Origin: Ustilago trichophora
Taxonomy: Eukaryota > Basidiomycota > Ustilaginomycetes > Ustilaginales > Ustilaginaceae
Length of the DNA stretch: 64,000 nt
Reading direction: 5' to 3'
Assembly: GCA_900323505.1 (NCBI GenBank)
Contig: OOIN01000004.1
Location: 1,736,001 to 1,800,000, forward strand
The position numbers and the translations under genes are program-made. The notes beneath the pieces were generated by a model. It worked only from the letters and a program-made list of their open reading frames with translations, ran no database searches and had not been told where the DNA came from. How positions within the stretch are numbered: position 1 is the stretch's first letter; each line of letters begins with the position of its first letter. Shown piece by piece: positions 39,987 to 48,826 of the stretch.

Positions 39987-40729
39987 GGTTGCCCGCGTGC
40001 TTGGCGAGATGCTAGCTTGCTCAAGGGACGCCTTTTGAAAGCTACAAATAAATTTGTCAAGATACCGAGGATGTTTTGAGAAGCTGGTATGGACAGTGGT
40101 CGTAAAGCTAGGTGGAAGTAATGAGCAAAGGCAATGGTAGAAGAAGAGACTGCTTTATGGCCACATACATCATACGAGATACGATCTTTCTTGTACCCTT
40201 TCTTTTTTTTTTTTAGACCCTGAAAAGAGAGAGAGAGGGAGTCAAGTGCGTGTTTGTGTGTGTTTCCATGAGCCCACTTGTGCCGCTGTTGCTGCAGTGA
40301 TGCGAGAGAGAGAGAGAGCCCATTTTTCGGGCATTGATCTGCGGAGAGTGGAGGAGAAGCCGGCGTTTGAAAAAAAAAAAAAGAAAAAAGAAAAAACAAA
40401 ACCAAAAAAAAAAAAAAACGCGCTTCACATTTTATGTGTTGCAGATCTTGCAGCAGCTTTCTGCAGCGTGTGTGTGTTGTGTGTCTTTCTCTCTGTTCTC
40501 ACATGCGTGTTGTTTGGCTTCCCTTTCAAGTCATACGATTTGACCGAACGCCGGGCCAATTCCCCCCCCCACTCTGCCACTATCACAGCTGCACAAGTCC
40601 GCACACGTCATCACATCACGAGCTTCCCATCTTCAACACTAGACGCTGCACTACTCACATTAAACCACAACAAAATTGACAAGCAATCGAGGATGAATAA
40701 AGTAATCATTGCTCTTAAACAAAACCCTT
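39987..40729. other. SDR upstream region and 3' end of the bromodomain gene
   Basis: A gene-free 743 bp stretch. It holds poly(A)-like runs (about 40370-40418), GA/CT repeats and a CCCCCCCCC run at 40562-40570. The right half is likely the promoter-free 3' flank of the minus-strand bromodomain gene. Confidence 0.4.
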
Positions 40730-43168
40730 TTAAAAACGCTGCGTACCCTCATACCGTCTAAAAATCTCCTCACTGGCAGCAAACATCTCACTTGCCATCC
40801 TATGAACTTCTGTCCCTGGCCTGTTATATATCAAACTATTTGCAAACATCAACGCCAACGCCTTTCTCAACTGCTTTGCGCTTCCAATGCTACCTTCCTT
40901 GATGCGAGCCTTGATAGTCTTAATGTCCAATGGGGCTTTGATCAAGGTGTAGTAATCGGGGGCGTCCTGTTCCTTGATGGGGGCATGGAAGAGATTGCCG
41001 TGCGTATGGTTGGATACTTCGGTGAGGAGCATGGATAGCACTTGGGCCGTTTTGCGCTTGGCGGTTTTATCGACTGTCGAAGATGGTGGCGTGTTGCGAG
41101 AAGCGGGTTCGGGTTTGGCGCGTGGCGTGGAGGATGGGCGCGTGCGGACAGGCGTTGTGCGAGAGGGTTGCTTGGCCGCGGGTGAGGACGATGAATCGGA
41201 GGAAGAGGAAGCTTCGTCATCCTCGTCTTCCTTGGTGGCTTCCGGTTCGGGTTGAACGGGAGACTTTGACTTGGCAGCAGCAGAGGATGCGTCTTTGGTG
41301 GTAGCGTCCGCCATCTCGTCCTCCTCCTTGGCAGGTGTGTGCTTGCGAGGCGATTCGACAGGCTTGACTTGATCTTCTGCCTCTGCCTCCTCTTCTGACG
41401 ATGACGACGACGACGAGGAGGAGGGCGACGACGAAGAGTCTTCATCTATCGCCTTCTCCTGTTCCTTGCTCTCCTTTTCAGCTGCTTCCACGTCCTTTTT
41501 GCTCTCGTCGCTTTCGCCCTCAGCTCGAGGTGCTTCGGCTACGGCAGTCTTCTCCTTTGCCACCACCTCCTCCTCTTCATCGCCTCTCCTTCCCGCCTCG
41601 GAAGGCGCAGCACTGTCACCAACCGCTGCTTCAGCCTCGTCCTCGCTGTCCATCTCTACATCGCTTGACGGCGCCTTTGTCACTTCTTCCGCTGCTGTAC
41701 GCGCCTTCTTTACCGGCGACTCGTCTGCTGGCGCTTGTACTTGCTTGGCGGTGGCATCTTGCGTTGATGCCGGCTCTGATTCCTCTTCGTCCCTCTTGCG
41801 CTTGTTCCCCGCAGCATCGGCAGCAGCAGCGACAGCAGTAGCAGCAGGCGTCGGGGTGGGCGTTGGCGTCGCATCCACCACCGGCTCCATCTCCTTTACT
41901 ACAACTTCTGCGGCTGGCGCTTCGTTCGGCTTCATTTTGGCCTCCTCGGCCGGCGTTGAAGCGGCAGCAGCTTCCGTCGTTGTGGCTTGTGTTGCTGGTG
42001 CGCCTGCTGTTAAATCTTGTGCAGGGACGCTTGTGGCGGAAGCGTCGCCCTCAGCCTGCGCAGAGAGCTCCAAGTTGGTCTCTGTCTCAATGACTTTCTC
42101 TGCCGCCTTGTCCACTTCGGACTGCAATGCGGACGCAGCGGCAGCCTTCTCTTCCTGCAGCGCTTTGACCGCCGCTTCCGTTGCCGCTGTCGCGACTGCT
42201 TGCTCCGCTTCCTCTGTTGTCATTTCTCCGACTGGCTTATCTCCACTCTCTACCGGTGCTGCAGCAGAGGTGCTTGCAGCGCCCACTGTTGATGCGGCAT
42301 CTGCTCCTGGTTTTGGAAGCACGATAGATGGCGTACTCGGAAGCGTCGTTGGGCCGGGGATGAGTTTGCTGGGCGTCTCATCGATGCTCGCTCGTCGATC
42401 GCCGACCTTGTTGGCCTTGGCACTGTTGGGAGCCGAGTCTGTTCGAATGGGAGAGATCTTGGAGAGGTCTCCACCTGGATTTGTTGCTGAGGACTCGCCT
42501 CGTGCGCGACCCTTCTTCCCACTCTTCGGTGTGGTGGAAGCAGTGGAGGCAGGCGTTCCTGGGCCTGCCACACTGGGCGCTGCACTTCCCGGTGTCGATG
42601 GTGGTAGTGGTGGGCCATTGGCAAGATTCTCCATTTCAATCCGCAACTCCATCTCCAGCCTCGCATCTGCTTTTCCGCTCTTGATCTCATCAATCTCCTT
42701 GACGAGACTCTTAAACTGCTCCTCTTTCTCGCGGATCTGATCTTTGAGCTCCTCGATGCGTTCCGCGTACAGTAGTTGCGCAAGGGCCAGTTGTGATCGC
42801 TTGTCAGTCCTCGGCTGCAGCCCGCGTGGTTCCTTTGGCTTGGGCGTAGTAGGGGTTGGTGGCTCTGGTGGGGCTTCGTCTTTGGCTAACACCAAGCCGC
42901 GTTGACGCATCAGGGCGGTCCATGCTCGCTCGCATTCTCGGGTGCCAAAGATTCTCCCGAGTGTCAGGCCGGCATTGGCAGCTTGTTCGAGGCGAGACTG
43001 TTGGCGAATGAGAGGGTGGGCAAGGAGCAGGGCAGATACGCGGCCCCAGTCGGGGGGAGAGGTGCCGATTTCATGTACGGCTTGCGCAAGGAGGAGCTTG
43101 TCACGCAGTGAAAGCTTGGCCAGGGCGGATGGCTGGAGAGCGTGTGGGGAGGGGATCATGGGATTCAT
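40730..43168 (-). CDS. Bromodomain protein, BRD8/Bdc1-like NuA4 subunit
   Basis: An 812-residue protein from ATG 43168 (an upstream TTG extends the frame by three codons). The N-terminal domain (LSLRDKLLLAQAVHEIGTSP, DWGRVSALLLAHPLI, RECERAWTALM) resembles the SANT-like start of BRD8 and fission yeast Bdc1. A coiled coil follows (YAERIEELKDQIREKEEQFK). The middle ~450 residues are acidic, Ala/Glu/Ser-rich and disordered. A bromodomain closes the protein (about 705-805): LFHAPIKEQDAPDYYTLIKA, LDIKTIKARIKEG, and YNRPGTEVHRMA, whose Asn is the acetyl-lysine contact. BRD8 and Bdc1 belong to the NuA4/TIP60 histone acetyltransferase complex in the nucleus; this placement is by resemblance and domain order. 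Confidence 0.8.
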   Translation of the reverse strand: MNPMIPSPHALQPSALAKLSLRDKLLLAQAVHEIGTSPPDWGRVSALLLAHPLIRQQSRLEQAANAGLTLGRIFGTRECERAWTALMRQRGLVLAKDEAPPEPPTPTTPKPKEPRGLQPRTDKRSQLALAQLLYAERIEELKDQIREKEEQFKSLVKEIDEIKSGKADARLEMELRIEMENLANGPPLPPSTPGSAAPSVAGPGTPASTASTTPKSGKKGRARGESSATNPGGDLSKISPIRTDSAPNSAKANKVGDRRASIDETPSKLIPGPTTLPSTPSIVLPKPGADAASTVGAASTSAAAPVESGDKPVGEMTTEEAEQAVATAATEAAVKALQEEKAAAASALQSEVDKAAEKVIETETNLELSAQAEGDASATSVPAQDLTAGAPATQATTTEAAAASTPAEEAKMKPNEAPAAEVVVKEMEPVVDATPTPTPTPAATAVAAAADAAGNKRKRDEEESEPASTQDATAKQVQAPADESPVKKARTAAEEVTKAPSSDVEMDSEDEAEAAVGDSAAPSEAGRRGDEEEEVVAKEKTAVAEAPRAEGESDESKKDVEAAEKESKEQEKAIDEDSSSSPSSSSSSSSSEEEAEAEDQVKPVESPRKHTPAKEEDEMADATTKDASSAAAKSKSPVQPEPEATKEDEDDEASSSSDSSSSPAAKQPSRTTPVRTRPSSTPRAKPEPASRNTPPSSTVDKTAKRKTAQVLSMLLTEVSNHTHGNLFHAPIKEQDAPDYYTLIKAPLDIKTIKARIKEGSIGSAKQLRKALALMFANSLIYNRPGTEVHRMASEMFAASEEIFRRYEGTQRF

Positions 43169-43783
43169 GTTGGCCAATGCTGAGGTCGAAGGAGAGAAGG
43201 AAGATGATCAGGATGCGACGCTTCTCATCGACTCAGTTGCCCAAGATACAGTGACGTGGAATGCCGCTGCTGTCGAGGCGGTGACGAGCAGGCAGCGCAG
43301 CGCCGTGTATCGGTGCTTTGGAGCGGTGTTGTCGCCGTGCAGCACGTGAGCAGGCTGCTGGATGCCGTCGTCGGCGGATGCAACAATAGAGAAGAGATAG
43401 ATGGTGGATCGCATTCAAGACGCCGATGTCGCAACCTCGACTTCTGGAAATGCAGACACCAAACGAGAGACGCGTAGAAATCGTCCGTCCGATCTGGACT
43501 GGGTTTTATCCCGATGCCGATGGGGTTTGCTATCGTCGCGTAAAGGCGTGTGTACTGCCTATTCTGAGTGTGTCGGTGTGTTGGTTTGCAGTCGGCTCTT
43601 CGAAGATGCACCGACCACTCTGATTCTTCTTGTCTTCTTCCTTTGGCTAGTGATCTCTCTGTCATTACAGTACACAGCCTCTGTCGTTCCGCTCACTCCT
43701 CATTCCGTCCACACAGACCACCACCTCCCAGTGTATATACCAACTCGAATACCAGCATATACCCTCCCTCACCAACTTCAACC
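43169..43783. promoter_or_regulatory. Bidirectional promoter, bromodomain subunit / PRMT4
   Basis: The 615 bp between two divergent ATGs must hold both promoters. A ttacagtacac word lies near 43667 and a short tatata at 43734 lies about 50 bases before the PRMT ATG. No independent gene is supported. Confidence 0.55.
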
Positions 43784-45223
43784 ATGACGACCAACGATCC
43801 CAACCCTTCCTCATCTAGCAGCGCAAGTGCAACCACCGCTGCTGCCACTGGCGCTACCACGGATATCTACGAACAAAAGGACGAAGCCTACTTTGGATAC
43901 TACAGCATGCTCTCTCACCAAGCCCAAATGCTCCAAGATACGGTCCGCACCGCTGCGTATCAACGGTCGATCCTCAACAACGCCGCGCGCGATTTCCAAG
44001 ACAAGATTGTCATGGATGTCGGAGCCGGCAACGGCATCTTGAGTTTCTTTTCGGCCCAAGCCGGTGCCAAAAAAGTATACGCCGTAGAGGCGAGCAACAT
44101 GGTCGAGTGTCTGACCAAAGTTGTCAATGCCTCGAGCAAGACCGCCAGGTCAGAGGCAGAGGTGGGCAAGGAAAAGGAAATGCTCGAGTTGATGGGTGCA
44201 AGTGATACTGGATTGGCAGGAATCGGTGCGGCGACGAATCCAAGTGAAGCGAGGAATGGCTGGCTGCAGGGGAGACTCGTACCTGTGCATTCGAAGGTGG
44301 AAGACGTGACACCGAAGCACTTGGAGGGGAATGAAAAGGTGGACACGATCGTTTCGGAATGTTTGGGTGTGCTACTGGTGCACGAGAGGATGTGCGAGAG
44401 CTTTTTGGACGCAAGAGATCGATTCCTTGCACCGGGAGGCTCCGTTTTTCCCTCGGCGGGTACCATCTGCTTGGCGCCGTTTGAAGACAAGCAATTGTGG
44501 AACGACACGGCGAACAAAGCAAAATGGTGGCTCAACAGCAACTTTTACGGCGTCGATGTCTCGCCCTTTGCCGCACTAGCCTTCGAAGAGAACTTCTCTA
44601 GCCCCGTCGTTGGCATCTTTGGGCCTCAATGCCTGCTCAGCGTCTCCAGCGACTATGTGATCGATTTTGCAACCATCAGCAAGGACGAATTGAAGGAGTT
44701 CACCGTCCCCGTCGAGTGGACTTTCACCAACGCCGCTATCGTTCATGGATTGGGAGGATGGTTCGATCTTCATTTCAACTCGCAATCTTCCCCCTCTACC
44801 GACACAGACACACCGATGGGTGACGCAAATGCTGCCAACGGAATGTCTCTCCAAGCCGCCTTGGACACGCTCAAAACCGCTTCGGCCACAGCTTCTGGTT
44901 CCAACAGCATGGATGCAGTCCTCACAAACCTCCCCACCATCGACTCTACCGCATCCACTACCGCAGGAAATTTTATGACGACAAGCCCATACGCCGAACC
45001 CACCCACTGGCAACAGGTCCGATTCCTCTTGCCTGAACCACTCGCCGTCAACAGAGGCCAGAAAATTGCCGGCAGCGTACACTGCAAAGTCAATGACCAG
45101 CGTTCGTATACCATGACCGCCCACCTCCGACTTCAGAACCCAGACGGAACCGCATCAGATAGCAAAGCTACCACTAGAACGGCAGTGTGGCGCCTTGACA
45201 GGCAGACGTACTCGTGGTCTTAG
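43784..45223 (+). CDS. Protein arginine N-methyltransferase, PRMT4/CARM1 type
   Basis: A 479-residue type I PRMT using S-adenosylmethionine. After a Ser/Thr/Ala-rich N-terminus it has the CARM1-like entry YFGYYSMLSHQAQMLQDTVR and TAAYQRSILNN. The SAM-binding MDVGAGNGILSFF (Val79-Gly84 region) and VYAVEAS follow. The double-E loop is VSECLGVLLVHERMCES, with Glu192 and Glu201 nine residues apart. The THW loop is in PTHWQQVRFLL, and the beta-barrel has HGLGGWFDLHF. Two low-complexity inserts are seen: one in the Rossmann part (about 115-150) and one in the barrel (about 345-405). The YFxxY...MxxDxVRTxxY pattern and NFYGVDVS favour PRMT4 over PRMT1. Substrates would be chromatin and RNA-binding proteins. 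The frame extends upstream only from a GTG, so ATG 43784 is chosen. Confidence 0.9.
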   Translation: MTTNDPNPSSSSSASATTAAATGATTDIYEQKDEAYFGYYSMLSHQAQMLQDTVRTAAYQRSILNNAARDFQDKIVMDVGAGNGILSFFSAQAGAKKVYAVEASNMVECLTKVVNASSKTARSEAEVGKEKEMLELMGASDTGLAGIGAATNPSEARNGWLQGRLVPVHSKVEDVTPKHLEGNEKVDTIVSECLGVLLVHERMCESFLDARDRFLAPGGSVFPSAGTICLAPFEDKQLWNDTANKAKWWLNSNFYGVDVSPFAALAFEENFSSPVVGIFGPQCLLSVSSDYVIDFATISKDELKEFTVPVEWTFTNAAIVHGLGGWFDLHFNSQSSPSTDTDTPMGDANAANGMSLQAALDTLKTASATASGSNSMDAVLTNLPTIDSTASTTAGNFMTTSPYAEPTHWQQVRFLLPEPLAVNRGQKIAGSVHCKVNDQRSYTMTAHLRLQNPDGTASDSKATTRTAVWRLDRQTYSWS

Positions 45224-45888
45224 ATCACAAAAACCATGATATGAAGGAAGGATGAGAAGCATTTACTTGATAGAATAACACTATTGACAAGACAAGATGA
45301 TGATGATGCGCGGATGCTGAGATCACGATCGAGATTGAATGTTGCTTGTGAGGATGCGAGCTGACGGCGACCTAGATTGGAGGGAGCGTGAGGCTTGGAG
45401 GTCAAATGCAGGTGCAGAGTGATGGATTTGAGCAGGTGTATGGTTCTTGGGCGTGATAGTCCATGAGCGTGTGGATGAGGCCAAAGACGCAGCTGTGAGG
45501 ACAAGAGGTTTCGGAAAGGCGCACTACGTTTGAGTGCTGCACGGTCCATGACGCCTAGAAGCGGAGATGGCAAGGCGATCGGTAAACCTTCTAAGAGTGT
45601 CTTGGGGGCAAGAGATTCAATGGATCTGACAGGGTCGGATCGCAACGCCTGATGGCTAGCCCGTACGTGTGCGGCTCGGTTGGATGCGATAGGCATGAAC
45701 TCCAGATTCTGAGCAAGAATGTGCGGCTAAAGAGGAAATCGTGACCGAAGCAAGCGAGAACGATACCTGGTCTAGTGACGCTTGAAAGAGCAGTGGCTCA
45801 CATCAGCTTTGGCGGTCGCGGGCCTGTGTTGAGGTAGGGTGGATATCATTGTTGGGGCGGAAAAGGGCTCCTTTAGGGGCAAGCAGAA
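45224..45888. other. 3' flank between PRMT4 and the micropeptide ORF
   Basis: No gene is accepted. A minus-strand ATG frame of 158 codons (45696-45220) runs into the PRMT stop region but has no recognisable domain and a composition like noncoding DNA; it could be the 3' untranslated region of a minus-strand transcript that starts near 46090. Confidence 0.35.
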
Positions 45889-45978
45889 TCAAGCCTTGAT
45901 GTACTTGCTCAACATGATGAGTACGCCGATGAGAAAGACAAAAGCGTGGAAAGCAGGGTGGTTGACTGGACAGGCCAT
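45889..45978 (-). CDS. 29-residue single-pass membrane micropeptide ORF
   Basis: A short ORF with an excellent start context (cgtcaagATGGCC). It encodes MACPVNHPAFHAF followed by VFLIGVLIMLSKYIKA. Residues 11-26 form one hydrophobic helix, with a basic C-terminal end and a Cys-Pro near the start. An in-frame stop lies seven codons upstream, so it is not the 3' exon of a visible longer frame. Length and layout recall tiny fungal membrane subunits such as Ost4 or Pmp-type proteolipids, but the sequence does not match those I know. The region upstream (46000-46090) is pyrimidine-rich like a leader. Reality as a gene is inference. Confidence 0.45.
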   Translation of the reverse strand: MACPVNHPAFHAFVFLIGVLIMLSKYIKA

Positions 45979-46969
45979 CTTGACGACAAATCCTGGCTAT
46001 TCTTGCTAGCTGTGGAGCGAGAGTGCTTGATCGAGCTCAGTGCTGTTTGAGTTTGTTGAGTTGGAGGTGATGGTGAAAGGAACAGGGCCACGAAAGTTCC
46101 ATCGAGGCTAATATATAGAGCGCTACTGAGTAGGTGATGAGGTGGAAGAAAGGGTGCAAGTTAGCGGCCAACATAGCCATAAAATCTCGGTCGGACCCTG
46201 CAGTCGGGCGGTTGCTTGCTTCAGAGGGAAATTGAAGCGAGCAACTGGTGAACGCGCTTAAATTATTTCGGATTGCTTCTACAGTACAACTCAGAGGTAG
46301 CCGCCGCCGTGCCGAAGAAAGATCCGCGAGATCTTCGGATGCACGCCGATTTCAGAGACATAAATTACAGTAACTGTATTTTACAGTACAGTACAGTACA
46401 GTACAGTAGGCGCACATGTAGCTCGCTCGCTATCATCACATATTTCCGCGATGCCGATAATCATCAGATCTACCGAAAGGAGAGCCAGATGATTGGGAAT
46501 CGATCGAATCTGCCGACGTGGCTCATAATTGAAGAGGTGCTAGTCTGCATATCACTCTCAGCACAGTCAATCACACACAATTGCAGCAGAAAGGGTAGGA
46601 AATGGTCGTACTGGTATTGAGCAAGGCTTAAGTCATCCATCCAGGGTTGGTCGTCAAGAACAAGAGTCGGAGAGAAATCATGCGGAAAGTGTTGATGTCG
46701 CAGAGATGTTGGCGGAGGCTTGGGTCGAATGCTGATGCAAATCCAGGAACCGAGGCGAGCGAGTCATGATGCAGGAACGTATTTCATAGGACACAGAACG
46801 AGAACAACATGAGAGGCGAGCGCGGAAAACGTCGACATACGGCCATCAATCATGTATGGGAAGGCAAAGGCTTTGGTAACGAGACTGAGACGCTCAACAG
46901 CATGTGGTGTATCAGCAGGGTATCTGGTTCGTTAGCTGTCCACCACCGCGAGCAATCCCAATCTTTTGT
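45979..46969. other. Intergenic region with CAGTA array
   Basis: About 1 kb between the micropeptide ORF and the 3' end of the glucanase gene. It contains the longest CAGTA array of the window (46382-46408). No further gene is seen. Confidence 0.45.
46366..46408. repeat. CAGTA pentanucleotide array
   Basis: ttacagtaactgtatttt followed by five CAGTA units. The first part is an inverted pair (tacagta/actgta), so the site can fold on itself. Confidence 0.85.
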
Positions 46970-48826
46970 TTAGTAAATGCCCTCGGTCAACTCGAGCTTG
47001 GCCCAGCTCGCCTCGGCAGTACCGTTCTTAGCCGCCTCCATCAAGCTTGGAATGCAGGCACAGGGGTTGTTTCCATACGGCTGAGCATCCAGATCCGTAG
47101 GAATCCAACCGTACTCAAGACCCGTCTTGTACGACCAATCCGGGTTGTTGTCGTTACGCCACGACCACATAATCCATCCACCACCCTGCTCATAGATCCA
47201 CTGCTGAGTGCGGAAGTTCCTCGCCATGAAAGCCATGTACTTGACCGAGTAAGGGTAGTTGGGTCCAGAGGGGAACTTGACAGGTCCAACGGGCAGGTCG
47301 CGATCCTGCGCTCGGTCTCCGTTGGGTCCGTTGATACCCCACTCACCCGCAATGGATGGGTAGTACTGCTGCGACTTCTCAAAGCTTCCCAACAGGTTGC
47401 ACGCCTCCTGGAGTCGCTGTGTGTCGGTGGCCTGGTGCTCCCAGTCCGAGTAGACAAAGTAAGGGTGCGTGTCGAGCAGCACACGGTGACGCGCACGACC
47501 GGTCCAGAAGTTCTGCCAGTACTGAAGACCTTGGAAGGCGTCGTGGACGGCGAGAAGCATGTTCGAGTACTTGTTCCAGCCATCGGGCATGGCTGCCTTG
47601 TTACGAGCCCAGGGGTAGTACTTGTTGAGCAGGTCCTGAACCTTGGGCACAACGTTACCCTTGGGCTCATTGACCGCCTCGATGGCAGTGACGGTGCCGG
47701 CGTAGTCATCTTGTGTGAACTCGGTGACAAGACGGTTGAAGGCGTACTGGGTCTGAGTGTAGTACGAAGGGTTGTTGGCCCAGTTGATAGGGCCGGATCG
47801 TCCCGAATTGTCGAAACCGTTCTGCGAACCAGGAACACTGTGCAGATCGATCCACACCTTGAGACCGTATTTCTTGGCGAGCTGAACACCTTCCTTCAAC
47901 TTGGCGAATCGGTTCAGTGTCAGGTAAGGAGCGTTGGGACCAACAGCCTCTTGGAACATGAAGTAAGGAACAGGGATACGGACGTGGTTGAGACCAGCAT
48001 CTTTGATCTGCTTCCAGTCGTCCTCAGTCATCCACTCGTCAAAGTGCTTCTGCAGAACGTACGAGGCCCACCCCTTGTCCGAGTACAGACCAGCCGTCCA
48101 CTCGTCAATGATCGGGTTTGGGTACGGAGCGTTGATGGCGTGGTCGTTGAGCGCCTGCATCAGCTTGCTGTCCATCCATGCCTCAAACAGAAGCCAGTTG
48201 CCCAAGTTGACACCACGAACCTTGTCGTTCTTGTAGTCGAATCCAGAGTCCTTGGGCAAATTGGGGAGCGCCTTGCCGTCAATCATGCCATCCTCGCGGC
48301 TAGCAGAAGACAGCTCGGCCTCCTCACCCCACGAGAGCGGCTCCGAGACGTTAAAGTTGAAGGTAAAGTCGGGCGAAGAACCGTGCGAGCTGCTGTGGCT
48401 GTTGACGCTGAACGAAAAACCGAGCGACTTGGCGGCACTCTTTACGGCGTTGGCAGCCTTGTAAGGTGACATGGTGTTGCCCATTCCAAGGGCAGTGGTG
48501 GCCTTGTCAAGACGGTCGATAGCAGACTCGAGACGCTGCTGAACATTGTTCCAGAACTGGCTGGTGGATTCGGGCTGACCGTTGGCGGGAATGTAGTGGA
48601 GCTCGTCGAGGTAGGTCTCTTCAAGCTGCTCGTTGGAGCTGAGACGCATACGACGAGCACCAGAGACGGAACGAGGGTCCTTCATGACCGGCATGCGGGG
48701 GTTGACTGTGTTGCGTGCTTTGTAGGGCGAAACACCCTTGTAGTTCTTCATGGCGGGGAGCGCTTCAGTGTTGTCTGCCATCAAGGCGAGCGCGATGGCC
48801 GCCAGGCCAAAGGAAGTGATCTTCAT
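46970..48826 (-). CDS. Secreted exo-beta-1,3-glucanase, GH5 family
   Basis: A 618-residue protein with a signal peptide (MKITSFGLAAIALALMADNT, then EALPAM) and a ~200-residue N-terminal region ending in a basic site (SGARRMRLSSNEQ) that may be a propeptide. The GH5 subfamily 9-type catalytic domain starts at RGVNLGNWLLFEAWMDSKLM. It includes HVRIPVPYFMF, VWIDLHSVPGSQNGFDNSGR, AIEAVNEPKG with the acid/base Glu387, and SIAGEWGINGPNGD with the nucleophile Glu495. The end has GGGWIMWSWRND. Members remove glucose from beta-1,3-glucan ends and remodel the cell wall. The long N-terminal Ser/His extension distinguishes it from compact yeast Exg1. No GPI signal is seen at the C-terminus. Confidence 0.92.
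   Translation of the reverse strand: MKITSFGLAAIALALMADNTEALPAMKNYKGVSPYKARNTVNPRMPVMKDPRSVSGARRMRLSSNEQLEETYLDELHYIPANGQPESTSQFWNNVQQRLESAIDRLDKATTALGMGNTMSPYKAANAVKSAAKSLGFSFSVNSHSSSHGSSPDFTFNFNVSEPLSWGEEAELSSASREDGMIDGKALPNLPKDSGFDYKNDKVRGVNLGNWLLFEAWMDSKLMQALNDHAINAPYPNPIIDEWTAGLYSDKGWASYVLQKHFDEWMTEDDWKQIKDAGLNHVRIPVPYFMFQEAVGPNAPYLTLNRFAKLKEGVQLAKKYGLKVWIDLHSVPGSQNGFDNSGRSGPINWANNPSYYTQTQYAFNRLVTEFTQDDYAGTVTAIEAVNEPKGNVVPKVQDLLNKYYPWARNKAAMPDGWNKYSNMLLAVHDAFQGLQYWQNFWTGRARHRVLLDTHPYFVYSDWEHQATDTQRLQEACNLLGSFEKSQQYYPSIAGEWGINGPNGDRAQDRDLPVGPVKFPSGPNYPYSVKYMAFMARNFRTQQWIYEQGGGWIMWSWRNDNNPDWSYKTGLEYGWIPTDLDAQPYGNNPCACIPSLMEAAKNGTAEASWAKLELTEGIY

Noticed and set aside
41466..42740. 424-codon plus frame opposite the bromodomain gene
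   Set aside because: Ser/Ala-rich shadow of the Glu/Ala-rich linker; the bromodomain is on the other strand.
45220..45696. 158-codon minus-strand ATG frame after PRMT4
   Set aside because: No recognisable domain and it ends against the PRMT4 stop region; more likely 3' untranslated sequence.
46904..48469. 521-codon plus-strand frame opposite the glucanase
   Set aside because: It is a shadow of the GH5 coding strand; the GH5 motifs, signal peptide and catalytic residues are all on the minus strand.
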